Source: Blepharisma stoltei
Lineage: Eukaryota > Ciliophora > Heterotrichea > Heterotrichida > Blepharismidae
Assembly: GCA_914767885.1 (NCBI GenBank)
Contig: CAJZBQ010000040.1
Span: 248,001-312,000, forward strand
DNA length: 64,000 bases
Reading direction: 5' to 3'
Shown here: positions 9,921-19,663 of the stretch, piece by piece
How the letters are laid out: every line of letters starts with the position of its first letter
How positions within the stretch are numbered: the first letter of the stretch is position 1
Made by a program: the position numbers and the translations under genes
The notes under the pieces: generated by a model
The model's database searches: none
What the model was told of the DNA's origin: nothing
The model's input: the letters and a program-made list of their open reading frames with translations, nothing else

Positions 9921-11679
9921 TTGAAAAAGGATAATAAGTTTTAATTAAATTATTTTGAAAAATTGCTTTATAATTTCAATCATTAAATTAATTAATTCAA
10001 TTATAAAAACATAAATTACACTAAGTTATAATAGCAATAGAAATTATTTATTTGTTTGCTATCATTTCAAACATTAACTTATTAAGGCTTTATTTCATGG
10101 CTGTCTAGATTTAATATAAAATTGAGAAATTTATAACTTAGGTTGGCTTAACTGCCTTACGCTTGAGATGGCATAGTATTTTCTCATGTTTGACTTGAAA
10201 AATATATCTAAAACAAACTAGAAAGCTAAAATAATGAATTTAGGACTTAATTCTTATTACTCTCAAATTTAAATTGAAAATTTTGAGCTAAATTATAATT
10301 AGCAACGATATTTTTGAATTTAAAAGATATAGTCTTTGCTTTTTAATCTATAAGTTTATTTTCAATCAAGATTGTTTACTCCACCCCCCTTAAATTGGGA
10401 AAAAAAAATCCCTTCAATTTTGAAGATTTACTCTGTCCCTCCTACATCATTTATTTAAATCAATGAGCCCAAGGAATTTATATCTTATGTATTTTTTACA
10501 AGAGAAAGCGCCGTTTTTGATATTAAATCATATTGAAATCTTGAAAATTCATTTTTTCTTCTATAATTGATTTTATCTTATTAATATATATTGTTCAATT
10601 TATCAATGCAGACTCAACATATGCAATACAAAAATCAGTATAAAATTTAAATGAAAGATGCATAATAAGTTGCTGAAGCAAATAGATTTTTATTTTGTTT
10701 TTTCTCCAATGTCTAATCGAAAGCCATCAGAATTTTAGTGTCATATATTTCATTTTAATGTGTTTAAGCTTGCATTCATATTTTTACATCTTCTCGTTGT
10801 TTTTGTGTCAATATTAAAGATTTCATTTGCCTAGCTCTTACCCTGCTTATAATTAATTTTGAAAATGGATGAGAATTGGAAAGTGAAGGAAATGCATTCA
10901 ATAGTGCAGTCTTTCTTTGATTAAATTCTTGAAGATTTTAGTATTATAGAGATCATAAAAATAGATTGCAAAGTTTTCTCATTAACACAAGCAGCCTTTA
11001 GATGAGATTGTGTATTCCTAATTATAAGCCATAGGCAAAATGCAATATTTGTTTTAATGAAGGAACGACTTACAACATTAAACTGAGCTTGATTCCTATT
11101 AGCCACAGTGATTTCGGACCCAAGAACCCTCGACTTTTAAGTTATTGAAATACTCAATTTATAGTCTGTTTCTGTTTTATAACAGCATAAAGAAATTGTT
11201 AGTAGTAGATTCGCACCATAGGAATCAATAGTGATAATAATGATAGCACAATTTAAGATATCGTGCATTTTATATGTCTATCAACTAGCAATATATCTTT
11301 ATATTATGGTCTCAATTTAATTTTTCGAGATAGTGCTTAAAAAGATTCTTTCATTAACATTATCAGTAATCAGAGTATTGTTTCCTCAATCACTATTTTA
11401 CACAATAAATTCAAAACATTTTATAGTTTTTTTGATTTTTTAGGAATAAAAATTTTTTTTGTTCTTCCGCAGAAAAAGCAGGAAATAAGTAGATAGTTAT
11501 TTTTTCATTGCAGCCCTTAATAATAGTGCTCTAAATTAAAAATTTATTCTTTTTAATTATCTTTTGTATAGTAACTTTCATTTTGCTTTGAAAAGAAAAA
11601 CCTTTGACAGCAACTTTCTCATATGTCTGGAATTGTTAAATTTAATTATACATTAAAGGATTTAAATTCAAGATTTAGC
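9921..11679. other. AT-rich intergenic region
   Basis: I see no gene here on either strand. At 10378-10420 there is one isolated element-like end, TTTACTCCACCCCCCTTAAA, resembling the TTACTCCCC-type element termini elsewhere, but no matching inverted partner was found before 11680. The rest is low-complexity AT-rich sequence. Confidence 0.4.
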
Positions 11680-12333
11680 TTATAATTGCTCATGCGCCGA
11701 CGTTGAGGATGGGAAATAAAATGAGTCCCCACAGTTAGTTGATGCTTTGGTGCAGTCAATCTGCTTGAGACTATTATCATAGCAAAGCAGTACATTCTCA
11801 ATGTAATATTTTCCACTTGATTCAAAGCACTGAATATTAATAGCATTTGAAAATGCCCCATAAAAAGTGTTCTTGCTCACAGTTTGCGAGTTGCTAGGCT
11901 TAATTCCTTTAGCTGCTAATAAATTCAGTACTCCCAATTGGTTAAAAAGCTGGGCAGCATCAGCAAAATAGGTATTGGATGGGACTGCTGGGTTCATGCA
12001 AACTCCATGCTTTTCCCATTCATGCTCCCAAAAGCTAAGAGGGGTTTCGCTGTCTGAAAGCCAGCATTGCTGTATTGCAGCTTGAGTTGTTGAGTTTACG
12101 CTAAATGAATAAGAAGATGTACAGTATTGAGGCTGGGTACCTGAAGCGACACTAGGCCAGAGGCCATGGATATTGAAATTGAGTCCATAGTAGCCAGATT
12201 GGCATTTAGTTGTCATGCACATTGTTGGCTTCCACTCTATAGTGAAAATATTGTATGTTGCTGAAACTCCAGCCTGTAAAAATTCAGGACCGGCAAGAGC
12301 ACTTGTGAATAAACTCACCAAGATAGCAAGCAT
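11680..12333 (-). CDS. Secreted ribonuclease T2
   Basis: 217 residues. The N-terminus MLAILVSLFTSALAG is a signal peptide. Both catalytic signatures of the RNase T2 family are present: CAS I as FNIHGLWPS (catalytic His, about residue 55) and CAS II as FWEHEWEKHGVC (about residues 100-111, with His, Glu, Lys and His). Several cysteines are placed for disulfides. The enzyme cleaves single-stranded RNA through 2-prime,3-prime-cyclic phosphates in lysosomal, vacuolar or extracellular space. Length is within the family range. No interruption or intron was found, and the frame runs cleanly from ATG at 12333 to TAA at 11680. Confidence 0.93.
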   Translation of the reverse strand: MLAILVSLFTSALAGPEFLQAGVSATYNIFTIEWKPTMCMTTKCQSGYYGLNFNIHGLWPSVASGTQPQYCTSSYSFSVNSTTQAAIQQCWLSDSETPLSFWEHEWEKHGVCMNPAVPSNTYFADAAQLFNQLGVLNLLAAKGIKPSNSQTVSKNTFYGAFSNAINIQCFESSGKYYIENVLLCYDNSLKQIDCTKASTNCGDSFYFPSSTSAHEQL

Positions 12334-12572
12334 TTTTTATCAAGAGTCAGTATTTCTACAGCAATCTGTTGAAATAAATCTTAAAAAATAATGCATGAGT
12401 TTATTGCAATTGCGGCTATATAATTTATTATACCTTTTTAAGGCATTGGACAGAAATAATTTAGTTTTTTTTATTCTAGTAAGAATTTTAAGTCAGCGAG
12501 AAGGAGAATATGATTTTGCAACGAACTGCTAGTCTTCTGATGGACTTCATTATGAATTTTTATTTTTAATTT

Positions 12573-14107
12573 ATGGACATTTATGGAGGCTTTTCTACTG
12601 AATCCTCTCTTAAGCGAGCAAAAACATTGGAAAATCCCTATTTTTAAAGCAAAAAACTTTACAAACGAGCAAAAATTTTTATAAATCCCAATTTGCAGAA
12701 TTGAAATATAATAGTTTTAATTCAAGAAAATCAGCTAGTGATTTTGCTATAATAATTATTATTTATATATTAAAATATTTTTATCATCAATTTTCAAGAA
12801 AAAGCATTAAAAAAATTTTATATATATAAAAAGAATTAACCCTTTTGGTGAGTTCTCTCAGGAGTAAGCAACAAGAAAATATATATGGGAAATTATCTGA
12901 ATCCTTAATTTTTCTAATAATTAATAAGGGGGTGACTAAATATGCTTTTAAAGACGATATTCCATCTGGCCGTAAAAATCGCTTTATATCTAGCCCTTGC
13001 CCATCTGATGGTGTACTTTTTGGGGCTTTGGGAGTCAAATATTAGTTATTCAGATATATTTTTTCCTTCTGGCTCTGAGGGCAAGCTCTTTTTTTCCTAG
13101 AGCATCCGATGGCGATAACGTACTGAGAGTGCGTCTTCCTAGCCCGCGGACATTATTGGTGCGCTTTACTCCGCTGTTCCAAATAGTGACATAATTAAAT
13201 ACTGCGTCTTGGCTCAAGGCTTGCCTCCTGGCCATACAGCCTCGAGCACATATTTAATTATATCTGGCAAGATTTTTCCAGCCTAGAAATGGACAGTAAT
13301 ATCAGCTAAGCAATTCTGACAACTTGCGGAACCTGGTCCAAGTCCCTTTTCAGGATTGAATTTTACCTTTTGAGAAAGTGAAAGCTGCAAAGGGAAACCA
13401 GCAGCATCTTTTGGCCCTTCGGACAACCCCAGCGTAAAACCAAAGTTACGCTTTTGACTCTGAGTTGGAACTTTTGCTGACAGATTGGCGTTAATCGAAA
13501 GCGTACGGAGGCATCAAATCTAGAAGATGCTAAGACTTAATTAAATTAGTTTTTCTATTATCTCATCATATCGCACAAATCATAATCAATGCAAAAGTTA
13601 ATGAAAATGAATTCAAAGAAAAAGTCTTATTAATTTACCAACAAATGAATAGGCTAGAGCCAAATTAATATACCCCACCCAGGCTGTCTGAGTATTTTCA
13701 AGAATTAGCTCTATTATTGGTTGCAAAAGAAGATATGGCTCCAATTGAAGAATTCCCAAGCAAAGATTCAGTATTAATACAAACTGACCCAGAAATATGA
13801 AATAAAAGCTACATAACGCCCTAAATTTCATATAAAAGGCAATTCATTCATCTGCAAGCTGTCAAGACGATCTTTTAGTCATTCAAAACTCAAAAAAGAT
13901 CCCAATTTCGAGTCATCTATAAGAGCTTACAAAGGCTGAGCCCAAGACTCCAGATCAAAACTCCCTTCACAAAATCTTGAAAAATCCCCGAACAAATATT
14001 ACCACATAAAAAAGCCTCACGATCTCACAAAGCTCTACCCAAGCCTCAAAAAAAGCTTTAAAATTTTTAAAGATATATACATAAGATCACCTTTAGTAAT
14101 AATCTAA
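12573..14107 (+). CDS. Unknown protein, broken by three inserts
   Basis: Exons 12573-12597, 12867-13040, 13547-13804 and 13878-14107 join in frame. The product starts MDIYGGFSKQQENIYGKLSE and contains PSGRKNRFISSPCPSDGVLF, AKEDMAPIEEFPSKDSVLI and HIKKPHDLTKLYPSLKKSFK. No family was recognised; it is Lys/Ser-rich and probably partly disordered. It ends TAA at 14105-14107, only 2 bp before the kinase start. One in-frame TAA remains at about 13657. It may lie in another short IES of about 51-60 bp between TA pairs, or the gene may be damaged. The 12573-13040 part and the last exon look the most convincing. Confidence 0.6.
12598..12866. mobile_element. IES in the unknown gene
   Basis: Removing 269 bp between TA at 12596-12597 and TA at 12865-12866 turns TTT TCT ACT... 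into TTT TCT AAG CAA, connecting the start MDIYGGFS with KQQENIYGKLSE in frame. The ends are loosely inverted: left TACTGAATCCTCTCTTAAGC, right read inward TACTCCTGAGAGAACTCACC. The left end also carries the GCGAGCAAAAA motif of other IES ends. Confidence 0.75.
13041..13546 (+). mobile_element. SINE-like retroposon (possibly composite), copy 2
   Basis: A GC-rich 506-bp block flanked by imperfect duplications, CAAATATTAGTTATTC on the left (from 13036) and TAAATTAGTTTTTC on the right (from 13542). Deletion at the shared AAAT joins GGA GTC AAA to TTA GTT TTT and restores the frame. From about 13190 onward it is clearly related to the copy at 55277-55859 (shared TAATTATATCTGGCAAG-like and TAAGCAATTCTG segments). 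The first 150 bp are different, so it may be two joined units. Confidence 0.7.
13805..13877. mobile_element. Short IES (about 73 bp)
   Basis: Deletion between TA at 13803-13804 and TA at 13876-13877 joins ATA TGA AAT to AGT CAT TCA, connecting two frames on the plus strand that both look coding. Without removal the upstream frame ends after ITP. The length fits the other short IESs here. Support is weaker than elsewhere because the gene has no known family to align to. Confidence 0.5.
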
Positions 14108-14109
14108 AT

Positions 14110-15871
14110 ATGCCTCACAAAAAATGCCAAATTTGCAGTAAACCTTTCCATTTCTTAACCCGCAAGCGTGAATGCATTTTTGTTTACTTACTTAGTTACT
14201 TAGATATTTAAAATGTCTTCTCTCTTCCGCAGGATGATTTAGGCATGCATAAGCCATCCTTTTAACTCCCAACTGGTGATGTCAGCAGCGATCCTCCCTA
14301 TGTAGGCATTCCAGAAGACTTCACCCGTCAGGCAAGAAGGTCGGCACTGGCCGCATTGCCTCGCCCGAACTTGACTCCTGCGCGTGTTTCCGCCTAAGGG
14401 TCACCCTCCTCGGGTGTGTCAAGCAGAAATACCACCTGTCTCCTAGTACCCTGGACCAAAGAAATACCCTATGCAGTATTCCATATTGGTGTTGCGGATA
14501 AAGGTCCACGTGGAAAACTGAACCCATAATAATAAAAGCGAAGGAAGGAATAGTTCTCGGAGAGAACTAATTCCGCACTGAGCCATTTTATTATTATAAG
14601 GCATTTATGCAGTATTTTTTTACATAGACAATACCTTTTGCAAAGACTGCACAGTCAAGGTAAAAGAAAGTGGGTTTTCTAGGAGATTTTGTAAAAACTG
14701 CTTGCCGAATTGCCAAAGAGGCCATTCTATAAATATTACTGAAGGGATCAGCGAAATACGTGATCTTCATGACGAATATTTAGCAAGCAGCCCTAAAAAT
14801 GTGGTCCATAATGTCCATGTGGTCGAAGATGCTAAGACCCCTACTGGACTCTCTGTAAGATCTATATAGGGATTGCCCAATGATTGGGAGCAGCAAGTAA
14901 GAAGGCGAGGATCAAGCCAACAAGAAGCAGAAAGACTGTCAAAACACTTATTAATGGTCATAAATTCCTCGTGTAAAAGTGAAAATGGTAGCTGCTTCCA
15001 AAATTTAAGCCATCTTGCAACGATTTCTAAAAACAATCCAGAAATAAAATATACAATTATTGAGCAAATCACCAAAAAAGGACTTGAAGACTTTTGGGTT
15101 GTTGAAGACACTAGTACTCATGAAACTTTTGCCCTAAAAAGAGTCAACCCAAGCTCAAAGCGGGAAAAACAAAAAATCCTAACTGAAGTCGCAATTATGC
15201 AGTCTTGTGACAATGTAAATATAGTAAAATGCATTGAGTGCTTTTTCCATATAAATAGTATATGAATTATAGAAGAGCTGATGTTTATGAGCTTAGATGA
15301 AATGGTCCAAGTCAAAGCTGGGCTTATCGATGAAGAAATTATGGCTTATATTTTGAAAGAAATTATAAAAGCACTAAATTATTTATGTGAAAAACAGATT
15401 ATACATAGAGATATTTGTAGTGGAAATATTATGATTTCAAGGACTGGGGAAGTAAAACTTTGCGATTTTGGGTTTGCTGCGGATTTGGCTAATGGGAACA
15501 AGAGGAGAGGGACTGTGGTGGGGTCACCATGCTGGATGGCTCCTGAAATGATTTCTGGGTCTAATTATGACCATATGGTCGATATTTGATCACTCGGAAT
15601 TGTAGCTTTAGAGCTAGCAGAAGGCCCGCCTCCTATGGTTAAAGATGCCCCTATTAAGGTTTTATTTAAAATTGCTACAAGGCCGCCTCCACGACTTCAA
15701 AATCCTGCACTTTGGAGTGAAGAGTTCATAAATTTCCTCGATAAATGCTTGCAAAAGAACCCAGCTGAAAGATTAGACAGTAAAAAGCTGCTTGAACATC
15801 CATTTATCTTGAAAATCCAAGATGACTCTCAAAGGAAGCTTGCGAATTTAATCAGACTGCCTGAACCTTAA
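14110..15871 (+). CDS. FYVE-type zinc finger, CRIB and protein kinase (PAK-like)
   Basis: Exons 14110-14187, 14624-14854 and 14870-15871 (15-nt intron 14855-14869) give 437 codons. Residues 1-60 form a FYVE-like zinc finger: MPHKKCQICSKPFHF, TRKREC, TFCKDC and RFCKNCLPNC. Then GLSGLPNDWEQQV is a CRIB/p21-binding segment as in p21-activated kinases. The kinase has ALKRVN (Lys), HRDICSGN, DFGFAA, GSPCWMAPE and VDIWSLGIVALELAEG, the W encoded by TGA. It should phosphorylate proteins downstream of Rho/Rac GTPases, perhaps on phosphoinositide membranes. Oddities: the HRD motif has Cys where active Ser/Thr kinases have Lys, and the glycine loop is degenerate. Domain order FYVE-CRIB-kinase is unusual. 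Confidence 0.88.
14188..14623 (-). mobile_element. SINE-like retroposon, copy 3
   Basis: 436 bp on the minus strand, starting with ATAATAAAATGGCTCAG near 14590 and ending with a TAAGTAACTAAGTAAGTAA tail near 14185-14205. It is flanked by an imperfect 16-bp duplication, ATGCATTTTTGTTTAC versus ATGCAGTATTTTTTTAC. Removal joins GTT TAC to ATA GAC inside the zinc finger of the kinase and restores the frame. The core CCTTAGGCGGAAACACG matches copy 1. Confidence 0.85.
14855..14869 (+). other. 15-nt intron
   Basis: GTAAGATCTATATAG. Removal turns TCT-GTAAG...TAG-GGA into the CRIB motif SGLPNDW and deletes an in-frame TAG. Confidence 0.92.
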
Positions 15872-15948
15872 AACTGATATACTTTTAAAGTCTATAGCAA
15901 GATATAAGAAATTAGCGTAAATTTTTTACAATTAATCCGTTAATATTG

Positions 15949-16487
15949 TTACATATTTTCACAGCTCAAGCATTTACAAAAATGCTTGCAGTAAAGGTTT
16001 TTTTGGTAACACTCACAATATTTTTTCCGGCAATTTGATCTTTTACAGCTGCAACCTCGCTGGTGTTTTACATTGACGATTTTGAGTTTTTCGTGAGAAA
16101 TAAGCTTGGTTTCATCTTCAATTGGAATGTTGCTACAGCCAATGCAGTCACAATCTGCACAAAGGGAATTGGCAGCAAAGCATTCACAATACATTTTGAG
16201 GCATTGTGATCTATGGCTATTAAAATATTAAAAAAAATTATTTAAATTAAAATAAAAATAAATGAAAAATCGAAAAAAATAGAAAAACCTGATCTTTTGC
16301 ATGCGCACTTTGGGGTTAGTGAGCTTAGAGCTCGTTTTTGGGGAAAAGAATATAGCTTATTTAGCTTAAGAGTATTTGTTGTAATAGGATAAAATGAGAT
16401 GTAGTCGTCAATTGGAGAAAGATTAGTCAGGCAGAATTGAGTAAACGGTGAAAGTTCTCTCTTTGGTGTGTTAGATTCTGCTTCCAT
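15949..16487 (-). CDS. CXC-domain (tesmin/LIN54-type) DNA-binding protein
   Basis: Exons 16487-16290 and 16206-15949 give 152 codons. After the IES is removed the first CXC module reads KCACKRSQCLKMYCECFAAN with regular Cys spacing, and the second reads GCSCKRSNCRKKYCECYQKN. These cysteine clusters bind zinc and recognise DNA in tesmin/LIN54 proteins, which act in cell-cycle transcription complexes. The Cys pattern only becomes regular after excision. A related longer protein is encoded at 61215-62544. Confidence 0.9.
16207..16289. mobile_element. Short IES with a non-TA junction
   Basis: 83 bp between two copies of TGATCT (16207-16212 and 16290-16295; AGATCA on the coding strand). Removal gives AGA TCA CAA TGC CTC, which regularises the CXC cysteine spacing. 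A GT-AG intron reading of the same segment would give an unrelated product, so excision at the repeat is preferred. The repeat contains no TA, unlike most IESs in the window. Confidence 0.85.
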
Positions 16488-16776
16488 ATTATAATAAAAA
16501 TCAAATTTAAAATGAGTTACGCAGGAAAATTATGGTAAGGGCAATCAATGCTTTTTCTTAAATAATTTTAATAAATTTCCTAAAGTAATATTTATTAACC
16601 ATTTCCAATAAAATCACTTTAAATGACTGCTTATTAATTTTTTATAATATTTCTCAATAGAACCAATGCTCCTTACTATTTCTTTCTACCAAACAATTTA
16701 TTTTTAATTTTTTCACTCAAATTTTATTAAATTTCCTTTTAAAACTTCTCGCTTACTTATATCTATACACATTAAG

Positions 16777-17226
16777 TTATTCTATTATGTTCTCAGAGTA
16801 TCTTCTCTTTATATCACTCGATTCATACAATAAATTATCCAATGATAGCCTTTTCCTTTCTCCTCCATTATCTTTACATAGGGGAGAAACCAAAAGCTTT
16901 GGATCAAGTCGAATGAGCTCCTTTTTTGCATATGTAAATTCTTCGACCTGCGTCTTTTTTGTGAATTTTTCGAAAAATACCGATTTCGATTCTTCATCAT
17001 GAGCGTCAGTTGGCTCTACAAAGCTTGCTTTTCGCTGGGGAAGTCTCTGATACTCATCCAAGTCTGGATCGCTTTCACAATGATGTGATTTTTTTAACGC
17101 CTTCTTTGCTAGCACATATTCATTTTTATAGTGGGCTTTTCTTGCTTTTAAAAAGTCTGGGCTTGAAGGTTTTTCTTCTAAGTCAGAATTTAGATGAACT
17201 TTTTTCTTTGTTTGTATAATGCCCAT
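16777..17226 (-). CDS. Unknown basic protein, possible N-myristoylation
   Basis: 149 residues, beginning MGIIQTKKKVHL, where Gly2 followed by Lys could be myristoylated. It is rich in Lys, Glu and Ser without hydrophobic segments; it contains KKALKKSHHCESDPDLDEYQ and ends KRRYSENIIE. The composition and uninterrupted frame support a real gene, but no family was recognised. It lies divergent from a region without clear genes (17227-18533). Confidence 0.6.
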   Translation of the reverse strand: MGIIQTKKKVHLNSDLEEKPSSPDFLKARKAHYKNEYVLAKKALKKSHHCESDPDLDEYQRLPQRKASFVEPTDAHDEESKSVFFEKFTKKTQVEEFTYAKKELIRLDPKLLVSPLCKDNGGERKRLSLDNLLYESSDIKRRYSENIIE

Positions 17227-18533
17227 GATATTACAATTACTTTTGGTAGAAATACCAATGGTAAAATGGTATTACGGGTTATACGGTTTATGTGTTTATT
17301 TTTTGTGGAAGATTTTAAGATATCTTTGAATTTTAGCTTATTATATGAATATAGGTATATAAAAAATGTAGTAGAAAGGATACCAATAGATTTCTATCAT
17401 TTATGGAAGCGAAAACGTAAAAGAATTAAATGGACGTATGAGAAGGAAAAGGAAAAGAACTGGGTTATTTAATAAGAAATTCAAAATTAATAACTATTGG
17501 TAACAGATGATAGGTTTCATATTTATTGCTCTCTAGTTAATTTGAAGGTAAAAATACATAATTATAAAATAGATATACTAATTGACCAAGAATAGCCCAC
17601 TAAGGAGCCATTCTTGGTCTGCCAGAAAAAATTTTGACAAAAGATCCTAATCTGCCATTACCACTGAGTTTTGGTGTTTCCAAATTTTTTGGGCAAGCCA
17701 AATGCAATAAAAAAAATTGTTCTTTTGCGATGATGCATTTGGCTTGTCAAAAAAATTTGGCAATACCAAAATTCAGTGGTAATGACAAACGATCCTAATC
17801 TGCAATTACCACTGAGTTTTGGTGTTGCCCAATTTTTTTTTGACAAGCCAAATGCATCATCGCAAAAGAACAATTTTTTTTTATTGCATTTGGCTTGCCC
17901 AAAAAATTTGGAAACACCAAAACTCAGTGGTAATGGCAGATTAGGATCTTTTGTCAAAAATTTTTTCTGGCAGACCAAGAATGGCTCTTAGTGGGCTATT
18001 CTTGGTCATTAGTATACACCCTATGCACCCTTTTAGCTCAGGTGCTAGTTAGTCTGTCAGATTTTATTGACATCTCCTCCACTTCTCACGAAGACAAACA
18101 AAGTTTGGAAATCTATCCAAAAGGAGTTTTCAAATTCTTTTTGACCTCACCAAACAATAGGAGGTATCTGATAAGATCCGACAGGCTTGAGATAGCCCCA
18201 TGGAGATCAACCTGAATTTTGCCGGTATAGTAGTATTTATAAGATTAGAGAATACTCTAGCATTGTCAAGAATTGTAAAAGAATTTCTAGGGTCATAGGT
18301 TGGATCTTAATTTTCATGATCACCCAAGCTATTCATTATTGATAAAAATTTATCCTTAATTTAAAAGTAGATAAAATGGTATTTTTATAAGCAAATGTTT
18401 TATTATTCTTGATAAATCAAAACATATATTAAATCATATTTGTTTTCGATTAATAAATAAGAAATCTTTGTGTATTTTATTAATAAAAACGATATATTAT
18501 TATTTATTATTAATGGATTTATAGCAATTCTTA
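17227..18533. other. Region with a large palindrome and unresolved open frames
   Basis: It contains the fold-back element 17579-18017. On the plus strand a frame from about 18010 to 18231 (containing DFIDISSTSHEDKQSLEIYP and ending WILPV, with TGA as Trp) looks coding but has no start. Another frame at about 17490-17578 (RFHIYCSLVNLKVKIHNYKI) is open up to the palindrome. I could not join them convincingly. The rest is AT-rich. Confidence 0.35.
17579..18017. mobile_element. Fold-back palindromic element (439 bp)
   Basis: Almost the whole segment is one inverted repeat. The left arm starts CTAATTGACCAAGAATAGCC and the right arm ends GGCTATTCTTGGTCATTAG. Inner blocks such as CTGCCATTACCACTGAGTTT recur in inverted order. 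It is flanked by direct repeats TATAC (17574-17578 and 18013-18017). Arms of about 210 bp with few mismatches can form a long hairpin, as in fold-back MITEs. Confidence 0.85.
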
Positions 18534-19268
18534 CTAAAATAATCTGCAAACCACACGGCATACACAGCAAGCTTCACGATTTCTTGCATCAACTTGTGTG
18601 CTGCTTCTACTTTCATTCCTTCCTTCATAAAATTTCAGCGACTTTTGCAGGGCAATCATAAAAGCTTCCTCAACATTTTCCCCAGTTTTTGCTGAAGTTT
18701 CAATATATACCTAAAAAATAAATAAAAACGTTCCTTCTGATTAGCTGTTATCTTATTTGCTATTTGGTAATTATAAACAGTAGCCTGAGGAAGTTTATAT
18801 TTACTATAATTAGTTATATTTTAAATAGTAATTCTTCAAAAAGTTTTGCAAATCACTTTCATCAATATCTCTCTCTTCTGTTTTATCACTTTTATTTCCC
18901 ACTAAAAGAATCCTTGGCAGCTTTATTCCACTTAAAGTCAGCTCTGAGATCCATTTATTAAGATTTTTAAAACTTTCTCGTTTTGATAAATCGAAAATAA
19001 GAATAGCAGCACTAGCATGATTATAAAACTGAGTTAATGCAGGTCTGTATTTTATATGTCCCGGCACATCTCAAAGATCAACTTTTACGACTTTTCCTTC
19101 TAATTCAAGAGTTCGGTGTTTGTTTCCAATCCCATGTGTGGTTGGGATATTTTGGTTGAATTCTTCGTTTATAAATAGACTTAGAAGGCTCGATTTGCCA
19201 ACTTGAGAATCGCCCACAAGTACAATTTTGACGCTTACATCGATGTCAATGCTTTCTCTGCTCTCCAT
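18534..19268 (-). CDS. Rab-family small GTPase
   Basis: Exons 19268-18816 and 18704-18534 give 208 codons. G1 is GDSQVGKSS, G3 is WDVPGHIKY (Trp encoded by TGA), G4 is GNKSDK and G5, completed only after IES removal, is YIETSAKTGENVEEAF. The C-terminus has a cysteine cluster, EACCVCRVVCRLF, suited to prenylation. It should cycle between GTP and GDP on vesicle membranes. Oddity: the switch II motif is DVPGH rather than DTAGQE, so the catalytic Gln position is His. Exact Rab class is not assigned. Confidence 0.9.
18705..18815. mobile_element. Short IES (111 bp)
   Basis: Direct repeats ATAT at 18705-18708 and 18816-18819. Removal joins TAT TTA AAA to TAT ATT GAA ACT, completing the G5 motif YIETSAK of the GTPase. 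The insert contains several in-frame stops and no GT at its coding-strand start, so it is not an intron. Confidence 0.9.
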
Positions 19269-19358
19269 TATTTTTTTTAAATATGCTGGATATTCTATAA
19301 TAAATTAAAATTTATCTAAAGAAATCTAGAGAATTTTATTGAGGTAAAGATTTTTATT

Positions 19359-19622
19359 TTAATAACAATTAATAATTATTTTTAAAATTGTTTTCATTTT
19401 TCTTTTAGCCCATATTCTGATTAGATTTACTAGATTTTGATAATTTTCAAGAGGTGCTTTTACCAAAAAGTAATAGCAAAGGAATAAAAAGGTATTTAGC
19501 AGCAATTTCGAAAAACTAATCATAATCCTAGATAAGGTCCCTACAAGCTCCAACAGCGTTAAAAAAAATTCTGTATATTGAGTTTGCAAGCCAGAATCAT
19601 TCATTTTTATATCAATATCCAT
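19359..19622 (-). CDS. Small putative membrane protein
   Basis: 87 residues with one or two hydrophobic stretches (MISFSKLLLNTFLFLCYYFL) and a basic C-terminus (KRKMKTILK). It sits in the 395-bp gap between the GTPase start and the ATP-grasp gene stop. No family was recognised. The frame may be a chance open frame; the alternation of charged and hydrophobic parts slightly favours a gene. Confidence 0.35.
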   Translation of the reverse strand: MDIDIKMNDSGLQTQYTEFFLTLLELVGTLSRIMISFSKLLLNTFLFLCYYFLVKAPLENYQNLVNLIRIWAKRKMKTILKIIINCY

Positions 19623-19663
19623 TATTCACTTACAATTCTGATTTATCATATAAAATGTTTATT

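Noticed and set aside
10921-11106. 61-codon frame on the minus strand
   Set aside because: No family features, ordinary intergenic composition and no neighbouring frame to join.
18705-18815. Reading the short inserts as ordinary spliceosomal introns
   Set aside because: They lack GT at the needed place, are 70-113 nt while true introns here are 15 nt, and their exact removal uses direct repeats instead of GT-AG.
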